Origin: DTJG01 sp964532995
Lineage (GTDB): Bacteria; Ratteibacteria; UBA8468; B48-G9; DTJG01
Direction: 5' to 3'
Assembly (NCBI GenBank): GCA_964532995.1
Contig: CAZHJN010000005.1
Location: forward strand, 1-61,066
DNA length: 61,066 nt
The notes beneath the pieces are model-generated. The model saw only the letters and a program-made list of their open reading frames with translations. It did not search any database and had not been told where the DNA came from. The position numbers and the translations under genes are program-made. Below, in pieces: positions 33,872 to 42,864 of this stretch (positions are counted from its first letter, which is position 1; every line of letters starts with the position of its first letter).

Positions 33872-34867
33872 ATGGAAGAGATAAGAGTGGGATTTCTTGG
33901 ATGCGGTGGAATTTCATATGGACATCTGAGAAGGTTCAAAGAAATGGAAGGAGTAAAAATTGTTTCTGTATTTGACCCGAAAAAAGAAAATGTGGAGAAA
34001 TTTATTAAGGAAGCAGGAGGAAGCATTGAAGTCTATAAAAGCGACAGGGAACTTATCAGAAAAGGATCTCCTGATGGTGTTGTAATAACATCCCCGCACA
34101 CATTCCACTTCCCTCAGATAAAGCTGGCTCTTGAAAATAATGTAAATGTTCTTGTGGAAAAACCAGCAGTTGTGAGCTACAGGGAAGCACAGGAAGTGAA
34201 AAAATTAATCAGGAAGACAAAAAGAGTATTTGTGGTTGGATATCAGAGGCATTATATGGGTAGTTTTCTTGGAGCAAAAAAGATTCTTGATGAAAAGAAA
34301 ATAGGAAAGATTGTGTTTGTTTCGGGGTATCTTGCTCAGGATTGGATAAATATTGTAAAAAATTCTGGAAGAATATGGAGGTTTGACCCGAAGTTCTCGG
34401 GAGGGGGGCAGCTTGTTGACTCAGGAAGCCATTTTGTGGCAATGCTCTTTTATCTTACCGGTCTAACCCCAGCAAAGGTTGCTTCTTTTATTGATTATCA
34501 CGGAATGAAGGTTGATATAAACACCGCATTTATTGTAAATTTTAAGGAAAAAGTTGTTGGAAGTTTTGGTATACTCGGTATAGACCCATCCTTCAGAGAG
34601 GCACTCCTTATCTGGGGAGAAAAGGGAGTTATCAAGGTCAGCGCATATGGCGAAACAAGTTATGTCCATTACTATGGAAAAAAGGAAACAGAACCGATAC
34701 CGCAAGCCAGTTGCGGGGTGAATTCTCCTGCTCAGGATTTCATTGAATGCATAAGAGGTAAAAAGAAACCGCAGACACCTTTTTCGGTTGTTGAAAAGGT
34801 TGCTCTTCTTTCTGATAAAATCTACCAGTCTGCAAAAAAAGGATGCACAATTAATAAGCGAAAATAA
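33872..34867 (+). CDS. Gfo/Idh/MocA-family NAD(P)-dependent sugar oxidoreductase
   Basis: A 331-residue protein with an N-terminal Rossmann domain (G-F-L-G-C-G-G-I near residue 8) and the family E-K-P-A-V motif near residue 95, followed by the alpha/beta domain with G-G-G-Q-L-V-D-S-G-S-H, whose His is a common catalytic residue. It oxidises or reduces a sugar or inositol derivative; the substrate is not predictable. AAAGGAGAG precedes the ATG. It appears to be a single-gene unit between divergent thioesterase and downstream tolC genes. Confidence 0.9.
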   Translation: MEEIRVGFLGCGGISYGHLRRFKEMEGVKIVSVFDPKKENVEKFIKEAGGSIEVYKSDRELIRKGSPDGVVITSPHTFHFPQIKLALENNVNVLVEKPAVVSYREAQEVKKLIRKTKRVFVVGYQRHYMGSFLGAKKILDEKKIGKIVFVSGYLAQDWINIVKNSGRIWRFDPKFSGGGQLVDSGSHFVAMLFYLTGLTPAKVASFIDYHGMKVDINTAFIVNFKEKVVGSFGILGIDPSFREALLIWGEKGVIKVSAYGETSYVHYYGKKETEPIPQASCGVNSPAQDFIECIRGKKKPQTPFSVVEKVALLSDKIYQSAKKGCTINKRK

Positions 34868-34936
34868 CATTTTTTATCTTGTATCCAAAGATTTATCTCT
34901 TTTCCTCTTTTTGCTTTTTGGCTGTGGCTGAAAAAA

Positions 34937-34964
34937 TTGACAAAACGCTTTTATGCGATAGAAT
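34937..34964 (+). promoter_or_regulatory. Sigma70-like promoter for the tolC-lpxB-msbA operon
   Basis: TTGACA (34937-34942), a 16-base spacer and TAGAAT (34959-34964), the same layout as at 1011-1038. The leader to ATG 35020 would be about 50 bases. The 152-base gap from 34868 holds nothing else I can name. Confidence 0.65.
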
Positions 34965-35019
34965 AAAAGTTTGAGATTTTCTCTATTTTGCCCGGTTCCA
35001 ATTAAAAAAAGTTATATTT

Positions 35020-36345
35020 ATGAAACGGTCCATAACCATCTTATTTCTTTTACTGCTTTCGGTTATATCAGTTGTCGGAGGACAGGTTCAGGAAGAAAAA
35101 ATCTTTACACTTCAGGAAAGTGTGCAGATTGCCCTGAAACAGAACCTTGATATAAAGGGTTCAGAACAAAAAGTCATACAGAAACAATGGGAGGGAGAGG
35201 AATCAAAAACTGATTTTTTCCCACAGATTACAGGCTCTTTTTCATACGCGAGGCTTGATAAGGTTCCTTCCATATCAGTACCCATCCCTGGCTTTCCAAT
35301 GAAAATAGAAATGAGCAAAAAAGATGTCTACAATGCACAACTTCAGCTGACCCAACCCATCTTCACCGGCGGAGCTTTGTCTTCTCGATACAGAATGAAA
35401 ACAGAAGAATTGAATATTGCTGGTGGAGAAAAAAAAATAATCCAGCAAAACGTAATTTTTCAGGTTATACAGGCTTATTTTTCCATACTCAAAGCAGCCA
35501 ATTTTTATCAGGCCGCTGAAACACTTGTAAATCAGAGACAGACACATCTATCAAATGTGAAAAAACTGTTTGAAGCAGGCCTTGCCACAAAAGCTGATAT
35601 TCTTAAAACCGAGGTTGCACTCGCGGACGCAAAACAGAAACTGGTTGAAACAGAAAATATGATGAATCTGGCAAAGGAAAATCTCAAAACAATCCTGAAC
35701 CTACCACCGAAACAGAAGGTGAATTGCCAGGATACGCTGACGCAAATTCAGGAGGAAGAAAAACTGGATAAATGGAAGGCAATCGCTATTGAGAAAAGAG
35801 AGGAATTGAAACAGATAGAAAGAACTCGCGCTACTGTGGAACTTGCAAAAAAAATTGTGATGTCTGATTACTATCCGAACATTGCTTTTGTCCTTTCACT
35901 GCAGGGTGAAAAGGGTTCCTCAACAGGACTGCACAGCTGGTATCAAAATATAAGCGGTGCCCTGGTTATGAATATTGACATCTGGAACTGGCATAGAACA
36001 AGAAAAAAAGTTAATGCCATTGATGCTCAGATTTCACAGATAGAAACACAGAAACAGAAAATCATCAACCTTATTTCGCTTGAAATTACCTCAGCCTATC
36101 TGAATCTTGAATCTGCCCGTGAAAAAATCAGGGTGATGGAAAAAGCCGTTGAAGATGCTCAGGAAAATGTAAGGGTGACAGACCTGTTGAAAAAAGAAGG
36201 ACTGGCAACCACAACAGATGTAATTGATGCGCAAACATACCTGTTTCAATCTAAAGCTGTTTATTACCAGGCTTTATACGATTATCAGATTGCACATTAT
36301 CAGCTGCTTAAGGCATCCGGAACATTGCTTGATGGGTTCCTGTAA
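35020..36345 (+). CDS. TolC-family outer membrane efflux protein
   Basis: The 441-residue protein has a signal peptide (K-R-S-I-T-I-L-F-L-L-L-L, cleavage near residue 21) and two OEP repeats (about 30-215 and 235-430) with long helical stretches. The periplasmic-helix motif G-L-A-T-K-A-D-I-L-K-T-E and its second-half counterpart G-L-A-T-T-T-D-V-I-D-A-Q are both visible, confirming the internal duplication. It forms the outer-membrane exit duct of an export system. No ribosome site is evident before the ATG. lpxB starts 14 bases downstream, so the duct may serve envelope traffic. Confidence 0.93.
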   Translation: MKRSITILFLLLLSVISVVGGQVQEEKIFTLQESVQIALKQNLDIKGSEQKVIQKQWEGEESKTDFFPQITGSFSYARLDKVPSISVPIPGFPMKIEMSKKDVYNAQLQLTQPIFTGGALSSRYRMKTEELNIAGGEKKIIQQNVIFQVIQAYFSILKAANFYQAAETLVNQRQTHLSNVKKLFEAGLATKADILKTEVALADAKQKLVETENMMNLAKENLKTILNLPPKQKVNCQDTLTQIQEEEKLDKWKAIAIEKREELKQIERTRATVELAKKIVMSDYYPNIAFVLSLQGEKGSSTGLHSWYQNISGALVMNIDIWNWHRTRKKVNAIDAQISQIETQKQKIINLISLEITSAYLNLESAREKIRVMEKAVEDAQENVRVTDLLKKEGLATTTDVIDAQTYLFQSKAVYYQALYDYQIAHYQLLKASGTLLDGFL

Positions 36346-36359
36346 TAAAGAATATTCAT

Positions 36360-37490
36360 ATGGGAAACTCCCATTCCAAAATCGCCATAGTTTCAGGAGA
36401 AATATCCGGAGACCAGTACGCGTCGCTTCTTGCTTCAAATCTGAAAAAATTCATTCCTTCACTTGAAATAATAGGAACAGGTGGCCCAAAACTTGAGAAT
36501 TCCGGAATAAGAATTATCGCAAAAAATCCTCTTTCCGGTGCATTTGGTATAAGTTCAGTCATCAGAAATCTTTCTCAGCATGTTAAATTCTTAAATAAAT
36601 GTGCTTTTGAGATAAAAAAGGAAAAACCGGATCTGGTTATTTTTATAGACAATCCCGCTTTTAATCTCAATCTTGCAAAAAGATTACCTGAATTCAGAAA
36701 AATATATTATATACCGCCTAAAATATGGGCTCATGGATACCAGAGAATTTTTTTGATCGGGCATCTTTTTGAATCAGTCATTGTGATTTTTCCCTTTGAA
36801 AAAGAACTGTATGAAAAAGAAGGTATACCTGTTGAGTACTTTGGACATCCTGCTGTTGATCTGGTCAACCAGGTTTATCCTGAAGATCTGTTTGAAAAAA
36901 CAGGCATAAGAAAAGACCAAACAATCATAGGGCTTTTCCCTGGCAGCAGAAAAGAAGAGGTGCAATGTATATCACCGCTGTTGATAAAAGCGGGTAAAAT
37001 TATTCAGAAAAATCACAATAATGTGGCTTTTGTTGTATCAAGCGCTGATGAAAAACTCTATCCGGTTTTGAAAAAAATCCTTGAGAAAGAGAAACTGGAA
37101 TGGATCTTATGGAGAGGTTCTGCCCATACCATTGCGAAACAATCTCATATCGCCCTTGCTGCAAGTGGAACTATGAATCTGGAACTTGCGCTTCTGGGTA
37201 CACCGATGATTGTATTTTACAGAATGACACGGATAGATTATATTATAGCAAGAATTATAGTACAATTGCATTATGCAAGTCCTGTAAATATCATCCATGG
37301 AAAAAAGATAGTTGAAGAGTTCATTCAAAATGTTAACTGGTACAGGTTTCAGAGAGTTTTTTCAAATCTTTTTGAAGGAAACAGTGAAAAAAGAAAAAAT
37401 CAGATTGAACAATTCAGAAATTTGAAAACAGCCCTCGGAGAAGAAAAGGTAACCGAGAAAATCGCATATTTCATCTTACAGAAAATATAG
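36360..37490 (+). CDS. lpxB: Lipid-A-disaccharide synthase
   Basis: A 376-residue GT19 glycosyltransferase. The N-terminal S-G-E-I-S-G-D-Q-Y motif, I-D-N-P-A-F-N-L, Y-Y-I-P-P-K-I-W-A-H and F-P-G-S-R-K-E-E-V are LpxB hallmarks; A-L-A-A-S-G-T-M-N-L-E near residue 265 binds the donor. It joins UDP-diacylglucosamine and lipid X to the lipid A disaccharide at the inner membrane face. Length is normal. It lies between a TolC-type protein and an MsbA-type exporter, and the msbA-like ATG follows its stop directly. This is direct evidence for lipid A and a diderm envelope. Confidence 0.95.
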   Translation: MGNSHSKIAIVSGEISGDQYASLLASNLKKFIPSLEIIGTGGPKLENSGIRIIAKNPLSGAFGISSVIRNLSQHVKFLNKCAFEIKKEKPDLVIFIDNPAFNLNLAKRLPEFRKIYYIPPKIWAHGYQRIFLIGHLFESVIVIFPFEKELYEKEGIPVEYFGHPAVDLVNQVYPEDLFEKTGIRKDQTIIGLFPGSRKEEVQCISPLLIKAGKIIQKNHNNVAFVVSSADEKLYPVLKKILEKEKLEWILWRGSAHTIAKQSHIALAASGTMNLELALLGTPMIVFYRMTRIDYIIARIIVQLHYASPVNIIHGKKIVEEFIQNVNWYRFQRVFSNLFEGNSEKRKNQIEQFRNLKTALGEEKVTEKIAYFILQKI

Positions 37491-39290
37491 ATGAAGATAC
37501 TGAAAGAATATCTCAGACTGAAAAAATTTATTAAAATCCAGTACAGAGGATTCTGGCTGGGGTTTTTAGCAAGTATTTTTTCAACATTTTTTAATGGTGC
37601 ATCAATAGGTACCATTGTTCCTCTCATCGACAGGGTTTTTGCTCACAAACCAATAGTTCTTCCTGAAAACATACCGGATATACCTGCTCTGAAAAATCTT
37701 GTTATGAAGATGAACTCAATGGAACCGATGTTGCTTTTAAAACTTGCAATATCTTTTCTGATTCTTATGGTTGTGGGAAAAGGTATCACCTTTTATCTTC
37801 AGAATTACTTCTTACGCAGCTTCGGGACAACGCTTCTGGCAAATATCAGACAGAAAATCTATGAAAAAATTCAGTCTCTTTCAATGGAATTCTTTTCAAG
37901 AAAAAAGACTGGCGAGCTGACATCAAGGATTTTCGTGGATGTTAGCATGCTTGAACAAGTCCTTTCAAGGGAAATACCCATAATGGTATTAAGCATATGT
38001 CAGGCGCTTGTCTTTTTCGTCATCGTGGTATTGATTGACTGGAAACTGACTCTTGTTGCAATTGTGATCTTTCCAGTGATGCTGCTTCCAATACTCAACC
38101 TTAGCAAAAAATTAAGAAAAATATCCAGAATACTTCAAACAAACTGGGCAAATCTTGGAAATATAATCCATGAAAGTATATACGGTCAGTCCATCATTAA
38201 AGCTTACAACCAGGAAAAGGAACTGATAGAAAAGTTTTCAAAAGAAAATGACGCGATTCTCCGTTCAAATCTGTCAATAATAAAAAGGACATCTCTTATC
38301 AGTCCTTTCTCAGAACTTCTGACCACCATTGGAGGATCTCTTGTTATAGCAATCGGAGTAACAAGGGTACTTAATAATCAATTTTCATCCGGATTTCTTT
38401 TTATGTTCATCGCAGGACTTGTTTCTCTTATTGCACCGTTGAAAACCATAACAAATGCCATCACATATACCTATATGGCAAGTGCTGCTCTTCCAAGAAT
38501 TTACAGCATATTTGAAGAAAGACAAACAGTAGTTGACTCAGGGAAAAAAGATTGCCCTGAATTAAAATCCAGGATAATTTTTGACAATATCTCTTTTGGA
38601 TATGATGGATTTTTTGTTCTGAAAAATATAAGTTTTGAAATAAATGCAGGTGAAAAGGTTGGAATTGTTGGACCCATTGGCTCGGGTAAAAGTTCCCTCA
38701 TAAACCTTCTCATACGACTTTACGAGCCTCAGGAAGGAAAAATTCTTTTTGATGGAACAGATATAAAAGAGTTTACCCTGAGCAGTTTAAGAAATAGGAT
38801 AGCCATTGTAACACAGGAACCAATTATTTTTTCTGACACCATAAGAAACAATATATGTTTTGGCAGCAAAAATGTTTCAGAAGAAGATTTTTTGAAAGCG
38901 GCTGAAATTGCGAAAGTTTCTGAGTTTGTTGATAGACTCAAAGATGGTTATGCTACTATTGTTGGAGAAAGAGGCCACACCCTTTCAGGAGGACAGAAAC
39001 AACTGATCTGCCTTGCAAGAGCAATACTGAAAAATCCACAGATACTTCTTTTTGATGAGATTACTGCCTCTCTTGACAGCCAATCAGAAAAGACACTGCA
39101 TCAGGCAATAGAAAATGTTATGCAGAATCGCACTGTTGTTTTTGTGGCGCACAGACTGACAACGGTAAAAAACATGGATAAGATTGTTGTTTTGAAAAAT
39201 GGAAGGATTGAAGAAATCGGAAATCACCAGCAGCTTATTGAAAAGAATGGTTTCTATGCAAATCTGTGGGCTCTGCAGCATCAAAAATGA
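37491..39290 (+). CDS. MsbA-like lipid A/LPS ABC exporter
   Basis: A 599-residue half-transporter: six membrane helices in about 1-320, then an ABC domain with Walker A G-P-I-G-S-G-K-S-S, signature L-S-G-G-Q-K-Q and Walker B I-L-L-F-D-E. The H-loop His is in V-A-H-R-L. It works as a homodimer and, given the lpxB neighbour, most likely flips lipid A. The ATG at 37491 immediately follows the lpxB stop with no ribosome site, so translation is probably coupled. Its stop abuts the stop of the convergent AraD-like gene. Confidence 0.9.
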   Translation: MKILKEYLRLKKFIKIQYRGFWLGFLASIFSTFFNGASIGTIVPLIDRVFAHKPIVLPENIPDIPALKNLVMKMNSMEPMLLLKLAISFLILMVVGKGITFYLQNYFLRSFGTTLLANIRQKIYEKIQSLSMEFFSRKKTGELTSRIFVDVSMLEQVLSREIPIMVLSICQALVFFVIVVLIDWKLTLVAIVIFPVMLLPILNLSKKLRKISRILQTNWANLGNIIHESIYGQSIIKAYNQEKELIEKFSKENDAILRSNLSIIKRTSLISPFSELLTTIGGSLVIAIGVTRVLNNQFSSGFLFMFIAGLVSLIAPLKTITNAITYTYMASAALPRIYSIFEERQTVVDSGKKDCPELKSRIIFDNISFGYDGFFVLKNISFEINAGEKVGIVGPIGSGKSSLINLLIRLYEPQEGKILFDGTDIKEFTLSSLRNRIAIVTQEPIIFSDTIRNNICFGSKNVSEEDFLKAAEIAKVSEFVDRLKDGYATIVGERGHTLSGGQKQLICLARAILKNPQILLFDEITASLDSQSEKTLHQAIENVMQNRTVVFVAHRLTTVKNMDKIVVLKNGRIEEIGNHQQLIEKNGFYANLWALQHQK

Positions 39291-39953
39291 CTACTTCTGT
39301 CCATAGCCTTTACCGTGATACCTTTCATACCACTTTTTTATTTCGCCGGCTGGAAGGCTTTTTATCGGTTTTCCTGTATAATTAGTGAGAATTATCGCAA
39401 AAAGATTTATCTTTGCAAAATACTCAACCATCTGCGCAATAAATACTGCCTTTTCAGGCGTTGAATCAAAGGCAAATACCCCATGCTTACCCAGAATAAT
39501 AGCAGGACACCCGTTTTTTCTATGTTTAAGTATTTCTTTTCCAATATTGTCTGATCTGTTGTCAACATATCCTGTTACAGGTATTTCGCCACCAAAAATA
39601 TCTGCCTGACCTGTGGTTAAACATGGAATCGGGATTCCGCATGCTGCAAATGCAGTTGCATAAATGCTGTGTGTGTGAACAATACCTCCGATTTCAGGTA
39701 TATGTCTGTATATAAAGGTATGATGAATCCAGTCCACAGAAGGTTTCAATTTTCCTGTTACGACATCTCCATCGAAATCAATTCCCACAATATCTGATGG
39801 TTTCATCTTTTCATAAGGAACGCCGCTGGGTTTTATGTAAATAATTCCACTTTTCCTGTCGATACCACTGACATTGCCCTGAGTTCCAGCCACCAGTCCG
39901 TAAGCCGGTAGCATCATGTTCGCATCATAAACCTTTTTTCTTAAATTCACCAT
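39291..39953 (-). CDS. AraD-like L-ribulose-5-phosphate 4-epimerase / class II aldolase
   Basis: A 220-residue class II aldolase fold. G-T-Q-G-N-V-S near residue 24, K-P-S-G-V-P-Y, zinc ligands in V-H-T-H-S and a later G-K-H-G-V are present. The catalytic Asp is in G-Q-A-D-I-F-G-G, and the C-terminus ends H-G-K-G-Y-G-Q-K, close to the AraD terminus that supplies the catalytic Tyr. These favour an AraD-type pentulose-phosphate 4-epimerase over fuculose-phosphate aldolase. One difference: the usual H-A-D before the catalytic Asp is Q-A-D. It overlaps the secreted esterase gene by 7 bases. Confidence 0.8.
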   Translation of the reverse strand: MVNLRKKVYDANMMLPAYGLVAGTQGNVSGIDRKSGIIYIKPSGVPYEKMKPSDIVGIDFDGDVVTGKLKPSVDWIHHTFIYRHIPEIGGIVHTHSIYATAFAACGIPIPCLTTGQADIFGGEIPVTGYVDNRSDNIGKEILKHRKNGCPAIILGKHGVFAFDSTPEKAVFIAQMVEYFAKINLFAIILTNYTGKPIKSLPAGEIKKWYERYHGKGYGQK

Positions 39954-41656
39954 TTTCCCCAGACAGGTTCAAAAATAATTTTGCTGATCCAGTAAACCAC
40001 TGGTTCCCTGCATGATATTGCAAGCTGATAACCCTCAATATCCTCATTTCTGTAAGGACATTGAACTTCAACAACCTTCCAGTTATCATCAACCGAAAAG
40101 GTTTTAGTAAAAACAGGTAAACCAGACCTTTCAGCAGAATTACCTCTCAGTAGTTTCACTATCTTTGAATTTGCATCAGGTAAATCTATTGCTCTTATGC
40201 TCACATTAATTTCTGTCTTTTTTTCTGCCCTGATCCAGAGTTTGAAAATATGAGAATGTTGTGGTACATGATGAAGTTTAAACCTTATTTCACCTGGTTT
40301 TCTCAATTTAGATGGCTCAATCCTGATACCTGGCGTATTATCCATCTTAATATTGGAATCAAAAACAAATCCTGTCATTCCCATTCTTTCAAAATTCTTC
40401 TTTGTTTCTTCATTGAAATTTTTCCATTGAAAAAGGTTGAATCGCTGAGAACAATTAGCTTTTTTTATTCCAAAATCCAGGGCTCTTATCTGAACCGGCA
40501 CAGTTGAGATTGCAAAACCATTCTCATCAATAATATTTCCATATACAAGCATTTCCATGCCGGGTTCAACAACAGGAATTTCACAACTGGCACTGTTTCC
40601 ACTGATTTTCACCGGGAAAACCAGATGATTTCTGTAAATCCACCATTTCCACGGAGAAATCTTTCCATAGCTAATGACAAGTTCACATTTTTTAACCTTA
40701 TTTTCTCCCCTGAAACTCCATGAAGCAAAAAGTCTATTGTCCTTTCTTTTAATAATTAAACCGGAAACCTCATTATAAGGTTTTCTTGAATTTTTAAGAT
40801 AAACATCAAACCATGAAAAAAGTTGTTCATCAATCTCTTCAGGGAAACCATGTTCCCACATCGGAACAATAACCATTCTTTTATCACCTATGGACTCCTG
40901 ATAAGTTTTAACAACAGATGGAAGGTAAAACCAGTTATCATTTGCAGCGATGCCCCACAGAAATGGCACCTTTCTGTATTTCAGTCTTAATGCGGGGTCT
41001 ATTGTTCTGTTCCAGATTTCAACATCCTTTTGTGTTTCAAGAAGTGTGAACTGTGGGATATGGGTACCATATTCCATATTGCCGCCAGCAAAAAAAGACA
41101 TTCCACATTTTACCCTTGGATCTGCTCCTGCTATCAGTGTCGAGAAAAAACCGCCATATGAAGAACCACCTATACCGATTTTTTCAGGGTCAACCTCAGG
41201 AATACCAGCAAGGTATGTAATTGCTCTCATCTGCGCTATGGCATAGTGTGTCATATTGGCATCCAGAGGATTTCTCGTATTGAATGGCAAGTTTGGATTC
41301 CAGATGGAATGTGGAAGGGTCACACACATACAGACATATCCCCTCTTCGCAAACAGTTCAGGCATGCCCCTGTTAGCAGGAGACATACCTGCCTGGCTCC
41401 AGAATATAGCCGGGAAACTCTTTGCATTCTCAGGAAATGCCACAATTCCATAAATCCTTACAGGTTTACCCTGATAAAATTCAGATGTAAATTCAACCTC
41501 CCGGAAACAGACGTTTTCCTTTTTCGTTTCATTCAAAATTTTTGCATCCAGGGGATCGTTGATGATTGATTCCAGATTGAAAATTGGCTCACCGAACTGG
41601 TTTTGTCCGAAAACGATGCCTGCAAAAACAACTGCAAGAAAAAGAAATTTTTTCAT
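39947..41656 (-). CDS. Secreted alpha/beta hydrolase (acetyl-xylan-esterase/dienelactone-hydrolase-like)
   Basis: The 569-residue protein has a signal peptide (K-K-F-L-F-L-A-V-V-F-A, cleavage near residue 17). The hydrolase core (about 45-300) has nucleophile elbow G-G-S-S-Y-G-G, an acidic residue in A-A-N-D-N-W and His in W-E-H-G-F, giving a complete triad. A beta-rich C-terminal part (about 310-569) looks like one or two sandwich modules, possibly carbohydrate-binding. It probably removes acyl groups from polysaccharide outside the cytoplasm. The ATG overlaps the URO-D-like stop as ATGA, and the end overlaps the AraD-like gene. Confidence 0.8.
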   Translation of the reverse strand: MKKFLFLAVVFAGIVFGQNQFGEPIFNLESIINDPLDAKILNETKKENVCFREVEFTSEFYQGKPVRIYGIVAFPENAKSFPAIFWSQAGMSPANRGMPELFAKRGYVCMCVTLPHSIWNPNLPFNTRNPLDANMTHYAIAQMRAITYLAGIPEVDPEKIGIGGSSYGGFFSTLIAGADPRVKCGMSFFAGGNMEYGTHIPQFTLLETQKDVEIWNRTIDPALRLKYRKVPFLWGIAANDNWFYLPSVVKTYQESIGDKRMVIVPMWEHGFPEEIDEQLFSWFDVYLKNSRKPYNEVSGLIIKRKDNRLFASWSFRGENKVKKCELVISYGKISPWKWWIYRNHLVFPVKISGNSASCEIPVVEPGMEMLVYGNIIDENGFAISTVPVQIRALDFGIKKANCSQRFNLFQWKNFNEETKKNFERMGMTGFVFDSNIKMDNTPGIRIEPSKLRKPGEIRFKLHHVPQHSHIFKLWIRAEKKTEINVSIRAIDLPDANSKIVKLLRGNSAERSGLPVFTKTFSVDDNWKVVEVQCPYRNEDIEGYQLAISCREPVVYWISKIIFEPVWGKW

Positions 41657-42666
41657 TTTTTCATCCAGTAATCATGATATTTTTCAAAAGCATCTATGAC
41701 AGCACCAATATTCCCTATCGGTGTTCCGGGGTACGCGCCAAATTTAAAAATAAGTCCACCTTTTTTTGAACCAAGCCGTTTCACGCAGTTAAAAATATGC
41801 TGATCAATCTCCTTTGGGTTACCGTAATATGTGATATGCTGCCTGTCAATGTCAAGGTCTATGCAGATTTTTCCCTTCAATATTCTTTCTATGTTTTCGA
41901 TTCCGTTAACCACATCCTGCGGATTAAGAGCACTTACACCACATTCAATTAAATCTTCCATTATAGAAACAATCCAGCCATCTGAATGAAGACTCACATG
42001 CACACCATTATCGCGACAGAGATTGAAAAATTTCATGTAAGAGGGTTTTATATATCTTCTCCATGCCGAGGGGCTGATGGGAAGAGAATTTTGAAGTCCC
42101 AGATCATCACCGAACCCTATCATATCAACGCCAAGTTCAATCCATTTTTTAATAACCGCCAGCCAGTAATTTTCAATAATCTCTATCAGTTTAAAAAGGT
42201 TGTCATTGCCTTCTGCAAAATCAATCATCGCATTTTCATAACCGCGAAGGTATGTCAGAAGAAGGAAGAAGAAACCATGGTCAACTCCACCAAAAGTAAA
42301 CCTTCCTCTGTTTTTTGCTTCCTGAATATTTTTCTTTGCCAGAGCCCAGTCTGTGTATTTTTCAGGGTCAGGTGGATTGTAATCCTTCAATCTTTCCCAG
42401 TCACTCAAAGGATGTTCAATCACCTGTCCATCAAGATAATCAATCGGATATATCCATAAACAACCCCACTTATCCCTTATTTTATTACCGGCGCGTCTTG
42501 TCTCATCCCTTGCCGCACCGATTGAAACATGAGGACATTTTTTTACCTTTTCTTCAAAAAATGCTCTGTTTTCATCCCAGACCGTTGCGATGACGGAAAC
42601 ACTTGAAAAAATCTCTCCATCTCCTTTAAGTTCAATGCAGTTTAATAACCTTTGTCTTTCAGCCAT
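41653..42666 (-). CDS. Uroporphyrinogen-decarboxylase-family protein (probable methyltransferase-like paralogue)
   Basis: A 337-residue TIM barrel of the URO-D/MtaA/CmuA family. I choose ATG 42666 because GGTGGAGAG lies just upstream; an in-frame GTG at 42678 is possible. Visible are G-V-D-M-I-G-F-G-D-D near the centre, H-S-D-G-W-I (metal-binding-type His in many members) and A-L-N-P-Q-D-V. The N-terminal substrate-arginine pattern of true HemE is not apparent, so heme synthesis is unlikely. Such divergent paralogues are common near carbohydrate genes in PVC-type genomes, where their reaction is unknown. It heads an operon with a secreted esterase and an AraD-like epimerase. Confidence 0.82.
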   Translation of the reverse strand: MAERQRLLNCIELKGDGEIFSSVSVIATVWDENRAFFEEKVKKCPHVSIGAARDETRRAGNKIRDKWGCLWIYPIDYLDGQVIEHPLSDWERLKDYNPPDPEKYTDWALAKKNIQEAKNRGRFTFGGVDHGFFFLLLTYLRGYENAMIDFAEGNDNLFKLIEIIENYWLAVIKKWIELGVDMIGFGDDLGLQNSLPISPSAWRRYIKPSYMKFFNLCRDNGVHVSLHSDGWIVSIMEDLIECGVSALNPQDVVNGIENIERILKGKICIDLDIDRQHITYYGNPKEIDQHIFNCVKRLGSKKGGLIFKFGAYPGTPIGNIGAVIDAFEKYHDYWMKK

Positions 42667-42734
42667 TTGCCTCTCCACCGTTTAGATAGATCAAATTACT
42701 ATTTCTCTATTTTTACTCAGGACACGCATGATGT

Positions 42735-42763
42735 ATAATAAAATAATATCAGGGTGCTGTCAA
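42735..42763 (-). promoter_or_regulatory. Sigma70-like promoter for the URO-D-like/esterase/AraD operon
   Basis: On the minus strand a perfect TTGACA (42763-42758), a 17-base spacer and TATTAT (42740-42735). The transcript would start near 42728, about 62 bases before the ATG. Confidence 0.7.
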
Positions 42764-42771
42764 ACAAAAAG

Positions 42772-42822
42772 TTTTTTGCCGTTTTGAAATTTATCAGTAG
42801 TTTCAAGGCACAGCCAAAAAAT
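42772..42822. repeat. Imperfect inverted repeat between divergent genes
   Basis: Arms pair in three blocks: TTTTTTG with CAAAAAA outside, GCC with GGC in the middle and TTGAAA (42784-42789) with TTTCAA (42801-42806) inside, around an 11-base loop. It lies just upstream of the minus-strand promoter and upstream of the plus-strand GH39-like gene. It could be a regulator site or an RNA hairpin; neither is proven. Confidence 0.4.
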
Positions 42823-42864
42823 TTTCACACATCCTGCAATAATGCATTTTTATAAGGAGGAGAG

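Noticed and set aside
34868..35019. Possible small RNA or riboswitch before the tolC-like gene
   Set aside because: Only a promoter and an AT-rich leader are visible; no stable multi-stem fold or known aptamer pattern was recognised.
39291..39953. Calling the class II aldolase L-fuculose-phosphate aldolase (FucA)
   Set aside because: The A-D-I-F-G-G-E-I-P segment and the C-terminal H-G-x2-Y-G-Q are closer to AraD.
41653..42666. Calling the URO-D-family protein HemE
   Set aside because: The substrate-binding N-terminal pattern of true uroporphyrinogen decarboxylase is not seen and the neighbours are carbohydrate genes.
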